This document shows, in pieces, positions 7,839 through 13,149 of a stretch of DNA of 13,805 nt. Position 1 is the stretch's first letter. Each line of letters begins with the position of its first letter. Under the pieces are notes generated by a model that was not told the DNA's origin, did not search any database, and saw only the letters and a list, made by a program, of their open reading frames with translations. This DNA is from an uncultured Oscillospiraceae bacterium (lineage in GTDB: Bacteria; Bacillota; Clostridia; Oscillospirales; Acutalibacteraceae). The DNA lies in contig USHL01000016.1 of the NCBI GenBank assembly GCA_900554525.1, forward strand, positions 1 through 13,805, read 5' to 3'. The translations under genes were made by a program, and so were the position numbers.

Positions 7839-8468
7839 ATGAAAAAAGTCAAACTGCTGTTTCAGGGCGACAGCATCACAGACGCCGGTCGTAGCAGGGA
7901 GGACATCCACAATTTAGGAAACGGCTACCCGAAATATGCTGCTCAGTACCTTACCGACAGGTATCCGGACATAGAGTTTGAATTTATCAATCTCGGCATA
8001 AGCGGAAATCAGACCAAAGATCTTGTGGAACGCCTGGAATCTGATTTCATAGAAATACACCCCGATATAGTTTCGATACTCATAGGTATAAATGATGTGT
8101 GGCATCATGCTGAAAACCGTGACTGGATACCTAACGAGGTTTTCGAGGAAAGGTACCGTACTGTACTTGAGGCAGTAAAAAAACGCACAAAGGCTAAAAT
8201 TATGATGCTTGAGCCTTTTCTGATTCCAGCTGAGGATAAGCTGTATTTCCGTGAGGATCTGGCGCCGAAAATTGAAATTGTGCGTAAGCTCGCGCGTGAA
8301 TATGCCGACGTTTATGTTCCGACAGACGGACTGATAAATTCGGTTTATATAAACCGCGCAGATGATCCTTTTTCTTATTCCGCTGACGGTGTGCATCCGA
8401 TTGCCAAGGGCGCGGATTATATCGGCAGCATTTATGCTGAGTATATCGTACAGCTTTTGGAGAAATAA
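7839..8468 (+). CDS. SGNH/GDSL-family hydrolase (probable carbohydrate esterase)
   Basis: This is a 209-residue protein with the four SGNH blocks in order. Block I is FQGDSIT with nucleophile Ser12. Block II is NLGISGNQ (Gly53 or Gly56). Block III is IGINDVW with Asn85. Block V is DGVHP with Asp183 and His186 completing the triad. There is no signal peptide or membrane segment, so it should act in the cytoplasm. Similar short bacterial GDSL proteins include acetylxylan and rhamnogalacturonan acetylesterases, but the substrate cannot be read from sequence. It sits between fucI and the aldolase gene, 2 bases from the latter and with a strong AAAAGGAG site at 7823-7830. Removing acyl groups from an imported sugar is therefore a reasonable inference. 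It is not a kinase, although it occupies a place where a fuculokinase gene might be expected. Confidence 0.85.
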   Translation: MKKVKLLFQGDSITDAGRSREDIHNLGNGYPKYAAQYLTDRYPDIEFEFINLGISGNQTKDLVERLESDFIEIHPDIVSILIGINDVWHHAENRDWIPNEVFEERYRTVLEAVKKRTKAKIMMLEPFLIPAEDKLYFREDLAPKIEIVRKLAREYADVYVPTDGLINSVYINRADDPFSYSADGVHPIAKGADYIGSIYAEYIVQLLEK

Positions 8469-8470
8469 GT

Positions 8471-9154
8471 ATGGAATATAATAATATACGTGAACAGATA
8501 TGTGATGTCTGCCATAAAATGTGGCAGCTCGGATGGGTAGCCGCAAACGACGGGAATGTTTCAGTTAAGCTTCCGGACGGGAATTTTATTGTTACACCGA
8601 CCGGTATAAGCAAGAGTTTTATAACACCCGAAAAGCTGGTTATCATTGACAGGAATATGAATATTATTTCAGCTGAGGGCGGCTATAAGCCGTCAAGTGA
8701 AATTAAGATGCATATGCGCTGTTATGACGAACGCGAAGACGTAGGCGCGGTGGTACACGCGCATCCTCCTACAGCCACAGGATATGCGGTAGCGGGGAAG
8801 AGCCTTGATGAATACAGTATGATCGAAACTGTGATAGCTGTCGGAGCTATTCCTTTGACTCCGTACGGTACTCCGAGCACGGACGAGGTGCCTGAAGCGA
8901 TAGCACCGTATCTTAAGGAGCATGACGTATTGCTGCTTAAAAATCATGGTGCGCTTACTGTTGGGTGTGATCTTATCACGGCATATTACCGTATGGAAAC
9001 GCTTGAACTGTTCGCCAAGATAAGTCTTACGGCGCATTTGCTCGGCGGCGCAGAAGAGATAGAACGACCGCAAATAGATAAACTGCTTGAGCTTCGCGAA
9101 AGCTATTATCATATAACCGGCCGCCATCCCGGATATAAACATTTCAATAAATAA
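8471..9154 (+). CDS. fucA: Class II aldolase, probable L-fuculose-1-phosphate aldolase
   Basis: This 227-residue zinc aldolase of the class II/adducin family is expected to split L-fuculose-1-phosphate into dihydroxyacetone phosphate and L-lactaldehyde. The zinc ligands and general base of E. coli FucA (Glu73, His92, His94, His155) correspond to Glu77 (in PSSE), His96 and His98 (VVHAH) and His159 (KNHG). The phosphate-binding motifs NDGNVS and TPTGIS are present. The start is 2 bases after the SGNH gene stop and uses a GGAG within that gene's last codons, so translation is probably coupled. In E. coli FucA a tail/loop Tyr113 helps catalysis; by hand alignment Met117 occupies that position here, so the exact sugar phosphate is less certain than the chemistry. 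Fucose is favoured by fucI in the same operon. No kinase gene is present. Confidence 0.87.
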   Translation: MEYNNIREQICDVCHKMWQLGWVAANDGNVSVKLPDGNFIVTPTGISKSFITPEKLVIIDRNMNIISAEGGYKPSSEIKMHMRCYDEREDVGAVVHAHPPTATGYAVAGKSLDEYSMIETVIAVGAIPLTPYGTPSTDEVPEAIAPYLKEHDVLLLKNHGALTVGCDLITAYYRMETLELFAKISLTAHLLGGAEEIERPQIDKLLELRESYYHITGRHPGYKHFNK

Positions 9155-9183
9155 AAAAATCACCCTTTAAGGGTGATTTTTTT
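9153..9183. terminator. Bidirectional terminator between fucA and the SDR gene
   Basis: A 13-bp stem joins 9153-9165 (seven A, then TCACCC) to 9171-9183 (GGGTGA, then seven T) around a TTTAA loop. It has A/T tracts on both sides, a textbook intrinsic terminator in either direction. It overlaps the aldolase stop codon (9152-9154) and the stop codon of the convergent dehydrogenase gene (9182-9184). Confidence 0.9.
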
Positions 9184-9916
9184 ATACCACGTATCCGCCG
9201 TTTATGCCTAATACCTGACCCGTAATATATTCCGCATCATCGGAGGAAAGAAAATATATTGCCGCAGCTATCTCATCCGCACTGCCCATCCTTGAAATCG
9301 GAATTTCCTTTACAAATTCATTAAGCTCATCAACACTTAAATTGGAATTCATGTTTGTTTCTATAATGCCAGGAGCAATCGCATTCACGGTTATACCGCT
9401 GGGGGCAAGCTCTTTGGCTAGCGCTTTTGTGAGTCCTATTACACCGGCTTTGGCGGCTGAGTATGCGACCTCGCAGGAGGCTCCGACCTGACCCCACATT
9501 GAGGAAATATTTATTATTCTGCCGTATTTTTGATTTACCATAACAGGAGTCACTGCCTTGCAGCAGTTGAAAACTCCCTTTAAATCTACATCGATTATTT
9601 TATCGAAATCAATTTCGTCTGTATCGGTTATCATACCCTGATAAGCTATGCCGGCGTTATTGACCATAACATCGATCCTGCCGAATTTATAAAGAGTCTC
9701 CTTTATCATCAGGTCAACCTCAAGCTTGTTGGCAACATTTGCTTTTTGTGTAATCACAGAATAGCCGTTGCTTATAAGAGAACGGCAGAGAATATTGGCC
9801 GATTCATAGGATTCATTGTAATTGATCACTACATTATACCCTTTTTGTGCAAAGAGAATGGCCGCAGCAGCGCCTATACCTTTTGAAGAACCGGTAACTA
9901 TTACAGTTTTTTTCAT
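9182..9916 (-). CDS. FabG-like short-chain dehydrogenase/reductase
   Basis: This is a 244-residue classical SDR. The cofactor motif TGSSKGIG is at residues 8-15, NNAG at 86-89, the catalytic Ser139, the YSAAK motif with Tyr152 and Lys156, and the C-terminal DAEYITGQVLGINGG typical of FabG. The size and motifs fit an NAD(P)H-dependent 3-oxoacyl-ACP reductase or a related ketone/alcohol reductase. Family tetrads usually begin with Asn in a VNLKGVF-type motif; here the residue is Asp111 (VDLKGVF). The gene stands alone, away from any fatty-acid synthesis cluster, so a housekeeping FabG role is doubtful and the substrate is unknown. It is convergent with the fuc operon and shares its terminator, so it is not co-transcribed with it. 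The ribosome binding site is a modest GGGGATGA upstream of the ATG. Confidence 0.88.
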   Translation of the reverse strand: MKKTVIVTGSSKGIGAAAAILFAQKGYNVVINYNESYESANILCRSLISNGYSVITQKANVANKLEVDLMIKETLYKFGRIDVMVNNAGIAYQGMITDTDEIDFDKIIDVDLKGVFNCCKAVTPVMVNQKYGRIINISSMWGQVGASCEVAYSAAKAGVIGLTKALAKELAPSGITVNAIAPGIIETNMNSNLSVDELNEFVKEIPISRMGSADEIAAAIYFLSSDDAEYITGQVLGINGGYVV

Positions 9917-9946
9917 TAAATCATCCCCGCATTTTTATATAAATAC

Positions 9947-9974
9947 AGTATAGCATAATTTTCTGAAATTTCAA
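9947..9974 (-). promoter_or_regulatory. Candidate promoter of the SDR gene
   Basis: On the minus strand TTGAAA (9969-9974) and TATACT (9947-9952) are separated by 16 bases, a good sigma-70/sigma-A type promoter. Transcription would start near 9940, about 24 bases before the dehydrogenase ATG. The first AGTTTACATAA copy lies 22 bases beyond the -35. Confidence 0.6.
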
Positions 9975-9995
9975 ACCCCAATTTACAAGGGATTG

Positions 9996-10135
9996 AGTTT
10001 ACATAACTTTCTCACAAGCACATATTGTGGAGTTTACATAATTAGTTTAAATAATAAAATTAATAGTTGACATAACTTAAAAAGTGTAGTATAAATATAT
10101 TGTTATTTAAAATACGGCGAATAAAGTTTACATAA
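9996..10135 (+). repeat. Four direct copies of AGTTTACATAA (XerD half-site-like)
   Basis: Exact copies lie at 9996-10006, 10031-10041 and 10125-10135; a one-mismatch copy, AGTTGACATAA, is at 10065-10075. All point the same way, with start-to-start distances of 35, 34 and 60 bases. The reverse complement, TTATGTAAACT, matches the XerD-binding arm of the dif sites of B. subtilis and S. aureus as I remember them. None has a recognisable XerC arm at the 6-base spacing of a full dif, so these are half-sites, not recombination sites. Two copies extend into AGTT-N5-AACT dyads. Alternatives are an operator array for another regulator or a relic of a transposon end with internal repeats. Confidence 0.7.
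10067..10095 (+). promoter_or_regulatory. Promoter of the spoIIM-xerD operon
   Basis: A perfect TTGACA (10067-10072) is followed, after a 17-base spacer, by TATAAA (10090-10095). The start would be near 10102, giving a leader of about 155 bases before spoIIM. The -35 is created inside the third AGTTTACATAA-type repeat by its single T-to-G difference, so a protein binding the repeat would compete with RNA polymerase. Confidence 0.65.
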
Positions 10136-10191
10136 TACTGCATAATCAACATTTTGTGTTTTATGGGCCGCATATAAAGCTAAATATTGCT

Positions 10192-10219
10192 TACGGACTT
10201 AAAGAATATCTTGTCCGTA
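10192..10219 (+). other. Stem-loop in the spoIIM leader
   Basis: TACGGAC (10192-10198) pairs with GTCCGTA (10213-10219). Inside it AAGA (10202-10205) pairs with TCTT (10209-10212), leaving a 3-base bulge on one side and an ATA loop. No T-run follows (CCCAGC instead), so it is not an intrinsic terminator. It ends about 36 bases before the spoIIM ATG. Its role is unknown; transcript stability or protein binding are possible. Confidence 0.45.
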
Positions 10220-10255
10220 CCCAGCATATTATTGATTAGAAACGGGAGTGATGAT

Positions 10256-10885
10256 ATGCAAAAGGGTACGGTGTTAAGTCTGAAGGGCAGCAAGGCAATG
10301 GATTTTATTGCCAAAAATAATATTTTGGTACTGCTGGTCGCAATGCTCATAACCGGCATTGCCTGCGGAACATTTGCTGTCGGCAAGTTTGAAACGCTTA
10401 AAAGCTATTCTGAAAATTATCTTTCCGAATTTATCTCAGGACGTACAAACACTTCTTTTTTATCTATAGCATTTGATTCGTTTATGGCATCAATGCTTAT
10501 GCTGCTGGCCGTCTTCGCATCCGGTACATCTATGCTCGGCGTAATCCTTGTTCCGGTGCTTTCAGTGCTTCGCGGACTGCTTTACGGAAGTATTGCTGCA
10601 ACGCTTTATGCGGAATATTCACTGAAAGGCATAGCTTTTAACGCGGTAATGATAATCCCGTCAGCCATAATATTCATAATCTCTCTGCTGCTTGCGTCTC
10701 GTGAATCAGTAAAATGTTCACTTATTATCGTAAAAATATCACTGCCGAAATCACCGGCGGTCAACCTTTATCAGGATTTCAAAAATTATTGCGGAAGATA
10801 TATTTTTATATGTCTTATCGCATTGCTTTCGGCGCTTACCGATGCGGTGCTGTCCCGCTCGTTTCTGGCCGATTTTACACTTTGA
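10256..10885 (+). CDS. spoIIM: Stage II sporulation protein M (SpoIIM family)
   Basis: This is a 209-residue membrane protein, close to the roughly 214 residues of the B. subtilis protein. Hydrophobic segments fall at about residues 22-42, 72-90, 93-118, 124-147 and 181-200. The ASGTSMLGVILVP...LRGLLYGS region in the middle is the family hallmark. Known role: SpoIIM anchors the SpoIID-SpoIIP peptidoglycan-remodelling machine at the septum during engulfment of the forespore. I chose ATG 10256 because GGGAGTG lies just upstream; a longer frame from a TTG at 10187 lacks a ribosome binding site and adds non-family residues. The stop at 10885 is 13 bases before the xerD-like start, so both are one operon. 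Some relatives in non-sporulating bacteria are generic SpoIIM-domain proteins, but size and neighbour favour the sporulation protein. Confidence 0.8.
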   Translation: MQKGTVLSLKGSKAMDFIAKNNILVLLVAMLITGIACGTFAVGKFETLKSYSENYLSEFISGRTNTSFLSIAFDSFMASMLMLLAVFASGTSMLGVILVPVLSVLRGLLYGSIAATLYAEYSLKGIAFNAVMIIPSAIIFIISLLLASRESVKCSLIIVKISLPKSPAVNLYQDFKNYCGRYIFICLIALLSALTDAVLSRSFLADFTL

Positions 10886-10898
10886 AGGGAGGTGCGGT

Positions 10899-11783
10899 AT
10901 GAAAGACTACTGTGATAAATTTAAGATTTATCTTACCGAAACGAAAAAATCTTCTCAAAATACGGTGGAATCGTATTTGCGGGATGTGCACCAGTTTGTT
11001 TCATACTGTGAGCTACAAAAACATGCTCCTTCTGATGCTGACGATTTATTTTTACATAATTATCTTGAATATCTCACGGTTATGGGAAAATCAGAGGCGA
11101 CAAAAACACGTATTATCGCTTCGCTTCGCTGTTATTACCGCTATCTTTGCTCTTTGGGTATAGCGATTCAAAATCCGGTTGACGGAATTAAGGTTAAAAA
11201 ATCCGAGAAAAAGCTTCCGGGAATACTTGATTCAAATGAAATCGTGCTTCTGCTTTCACAGCCAAGCGGTTCCGATTATAAAAGCGTAAGAGACAAGGCT
11301 ATGCTCGAACTGTTATACGCAACCGGCATCAAGGTTTCAGAACTTATTGAGCTTACGGTAAGTGATATTAATTTACAAATCGGCATTTTGCACTTGCACA
11401 ATGAGAAAAAAGAGCGTATCGTTCCTATGTATCCCGCCGCGGTAAAAACAGTGGCTAATTACTTGGTCAATGTACGCCCTGCAATTGTTACCGACATTTC
11501 GGAGGACAGGCTGTTTACCAATATGAACGGTCTGCCTATGACACGTCAGGGATTTTGGAAGATAATCAAATTTTATTCCGAGAAGGCCGGTATAAAAAAG
11601 GATATAACACCGCACACACTCCGCCATTCATTTGCGGCACACTTGCTTGAGAACGGGGCGCAGCTGAAGGACATAAAGGAAATGCTGGGTCATTCCGATA
11701 TTTCATCCACCCAAGTTTATGCCCGATTTATGAAAAATAAATATACCTCGGCATATGCAAAATATCATCCGCTTGCCAAATAA
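10899..11783 (+). CDS. xerD: XerD-like tyrosine recombinase with altered active site
   Basis: This is a 294-residue protein with an N-terminal SAM-like core-binding domain (about 1-90, with NTVESYLRDVHQF) and a C-terminal catalytic domain (about 105-290), the normal Xer length. The nucleophile Tyr274, His239, Arg242 and His265 have exactly the E. coli XerD spacing (His244, Arg247, His270, Tyr279). Two other active-site positions differ. ATGIKVSEL has Lys145 where E. coli Arg148 sits. The beta-hairpin GKGxKER reads HNEKKER, so the catalytic lysine (E. coli Lys172) is Asn168 or Glu169 unless Lys170 substitutes. ATG 10899 has a strong AAGGGAGGTG site. Family role: chromosome dimer resolution at dif with XerC; in B. 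subtilis XerD has also been reported to unload SMC complexes without recombining. The placement after spoIIM supports a chromosomal gene rather than a phage integrase. Whether this copy recombines is uncertain. Confidence 0.85.
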   Translation: MKDYCDKFKIYLTETKKSSQNTVESYLRDVHQFVSYCELQKHAPSDADDLFLHNYLEYLTVMGKSEATKTRIIASLRCYYRYLCSLGIAIQNPVDGIKVKKSEKKLPGILDSNEIVLLLSQPSGSDYKSVRDKAMLELLYATGIKVSELIELTVSDINLQIGILHLHNEKKERIVPMYPAAVKTVANYLVNVRPAIVTDISEDRLFTNMNGLPMTRQGFWKIIKFYSEKAGIKKDITPHTLRHSFAAHLLENGAQLKDIKEMLGHSDISSTQVYARFMKNKYTSAYAKYHPLAK

Positions 11784-11820
11784 AAGAGCCAAAGCATAAA
11801 TTTAAGCTTTGGCTCTTTTA
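11781..11820 (+). terminator. Terminator after the xerD-like gene
   Basis: A 15-bp stem pairs 11781-11795 (TAAAAGAGCCAAAGC) with 11806-11820 around a 10-base loop. The right arm ends in CTTTTA and runs into TTTTA. The left arm begins at the xerD stop codon. It separates the spoIIM-xerD operon from murI. Confidence 0.88.
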
Positions 11821-11828
11821 TTTTACAG

Positions 11829-11857
11829 TTGCTAATGCCGCGATTTTGTGGTATTAT
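11829..11857 (+). promoter_or_regulatory. Promoter of the murI-DUF1934-argS operon
   Basis: TTGCTA (11829-11834), a 17-base spacer and TATTAT (11852-11857) with a TGG just before it form a plausible extended -10 promoter. It is immediately downstream of the xerD terminator and about 30 bases before the murI ATG, which has AAGGGG at 11874-11879. Confidence 0.6.
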
Positions 11858-11887
11858 ATAATGAAATCGGTTTAAGGGGTTGATTAT

Positions 11888-12706
11888 ATGGCAGACAGCC
11901 GTGCAATCGGTATTTTTGACTCCGGTCTCGGAGGTCTTACCGTAGTAAAGGAAATCATAAAAAAACTCCCTAACGAGGATATTGTGTATTTCGGAGATAC
12001 AGGAAGGGTGCCGTACGGAACCCGAAGTCATAAGGTTATAAGAAAATACGCCGCTGAGGATGAACGTTTTCTTCTTAAAAATGATGTGAAAATTATTGTC
12101 GCCGCCTGCGGTACAGTCTCGTCGGTTGCTGCCGACGATGCTGAAAGGCTCCCGGTTCCGTTCTTTGAAATGGTGACATATGCCGCAAAATCAGCTGTTA
12201 AAACAACAAAAAACGGAATAATAGGTGTTATCGGCACTGCTGCCACAATCGCAAGCGAAAGCCACAAACGAAAGATTATTGAGCTGATGCCGACAGCACA
12301 GGTCGTCGCGGCAAGCTGTTCTCTTTTTGTACCGCTGGTTGAGGAGGGCTGGTATTCTCCGGATGATATAGTGGTTCTTGAGACGGTCAAACGATATCTG
12401 AAGCCGATTATCGATGCCGGCGCAGACACGCTGATTTTAGGCTGTACTCATTACCCGATTCTTGAAAGGGTTATTGCCAAGGTTACAGACGGTAAAGTAA
12501 AGCTTATAAATCCGGGAATATCGGTTGCCGAGGCAGTTTCTGAGCATCTTTCCGAAAGCGGTGCGGCTGCTTTTGGCGAAAGAATCGGCGAACACCGATT
12601 CTTTGTAAGCGACAGAGCGCAGTCCTTCAGATATACAGCTTCGATTCTTCTCGGTGAGGATATCGATAATGAAAAAATAACATTAGTGGATCTAAACAGC
12701 CTATGA
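11888..12706 (+). CDS. murI: Glutamate racemase
   Basis: This is a 272-residue cytoplasmic, cofactor-independent racemase that makes D-glutamate for peptidoglycan. The N-terminal IGIFDSGLGGLTV carries Asp11 and Ser12, followed by YFGDTGRVPYG. The two catalytic cysteines are Cys74, in AACGTVSS, and Cys186, in GCTHYP with Thr187 and His188. The usual first-cysteine motif is ACNTA; here the Asn that contacts substrate is Gly75, while Thr76 is kept. Both cysteines and the flanking motifs argue for an active enzyme. The length is normal. The stop overlaps the next gene's start in an ATGA (12703-12706), so translation of the DUF1934 gene is probably coupled. Confidence 0.93.
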   Translation: MADSRAIGIFDSGLGGLTVVKEIIKKLPNEDIVYFGDTGRVPYGTRSHKVIRKYAAEDERFLLKNDVKIIVAACGTVSSVAADDAERLPVPFFEMVTYAAKSAVKTTKNGIIGVIGTAATIASESHKRKIIELMPTAQVVAASCSLFVPLVEEGWYSPDDIVVLETVKRYLKPIIDAGADTLILGCTHYPILERVIAKVTDGKVKLINPGISVAEAVSEHLSESGAAAFGERIGEHRFFVSDRAQSFRYTASILLGEDIDNEKITLVDLNSL

Positions 12707-13149
12707 CCAAAAATGTTTTGATAAAAATAATCGGAACCCAGGAAATCAATAACGAAACCGAAACTTCGGAATTTACAACCGAAGGCAGGTTCGGACACCG
12801 TGACGGAAGCTTTTATCTTTCCTACGATGAGGGCGAGATACTCGGACTTAAAAACGTCAAGGCTCTTCTGTATGTCAAAGAGGACGGTACGGTCATTCTA
12901 CAGCGTTCCGGTCCAATGACGGCGCGTATGGTTATCGCGGCCGGAAAACGTAATACCTGTCTTTACAATACTCCGTTCGGCACCATTACAATGGGAATAT
13001 CTGCCGAAACGGTAAAGCATCAATTCGGCCCGGAGGGCGGAAGCATAAGCTTAAGCTATACGATAGATACAGATTTAAAGCTGATGAGCCGGAATACATT
13101 AAATATTTCTTTCAGAGAGGTCAATAACAATGTCAATACTTGTGTCTAA
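12703..13149 (+). CDS. DUF1934 (YwiB-like) protein of unknown function
   Basis: This is a 148-residue protein without signal peptide or membrane segments. It is rich in alternating beta-strands with motifs typical of the DUF1934/YwiB group: IKIIGTQ at the start, GxxYLSYDE-type strands (here SFYLSYDEGE), a TVILQRSGPMTARM strand pair and TPFGTITMGISAETV. The family is thought to fold as a calycin-like beta-barrel; no biochemical function is established to my knowledge. In B. subtilis ywiB lies beside argS, as here. The start overlaps the murI stop by 4 bases and the end overlaps argS by 20 bases, so the three are tightly coupled. The tight linkage suggests a housekeeping role connected with translation or wall precursor supply, but that is only inference. 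Confidence 0.85.
   Translation: MTKNVLIKIIGTQEINNETETSEFTTEGRFGHRDGSFYLSYDEGEILGLKNVKALLYVKEDGTVILQRSGPMTARMVIAAGKRNTCLYNTPFGTITMGISAETVKHQFGPEGGSISLSYTIDTDLKLMSRNTLNISFREVNNNVNTCV

Larger units (their letters stand above)
9917..10255. other. 339-base intergenic control region between the SDR gene and spoIIM
   Basis: This AT-rich gap contains a minus-strand promoter (9947-9974), four direct copies of AGTTTACATAA or a one-base variant (9996-10135), a strong plus-strand promoter (10067-10095) and a leader stem-loop (10192-10219). It also holds a short inverted repeat CACAA-N7-TTGTG at 10013-10029, between the first two copies. I found no convincing small ORF: the ATG at 10163 runs only four codons. 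The length is large for this compact window, where other gaps are 2-115 bases. Confidence 0.8.

Noticed and set aside
7914..8646. Two long minus-strand open frames (210 and 148 codons) over the SGNH and aldolase genes
   Set aside because: Both are antisense to clear conserved genes and lack domain signatures and translation signals.
9996..10052. A complete dif site in the repeat array
   Set aside because: After each AGTTTACATAA copy I looked for the 6-base spacer and an XerC arm like TTCTAGGAAGT; none of the four copies has one, so only half-sites are supported.
9996..10135. CRISPR array
   Set aside because: The repeat unit is only 11 bases, spacing is uneven (35, 34, 60) and no cas genes are present.
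10187..10255. Upstream TTG start adding 23 residues to SpoIIM
   Set aside because: No ribosome binding site precedes it, the extra residues overlap the leader stem-loop, and ATG 10256 has a good GGGAGTG and gives the family length.
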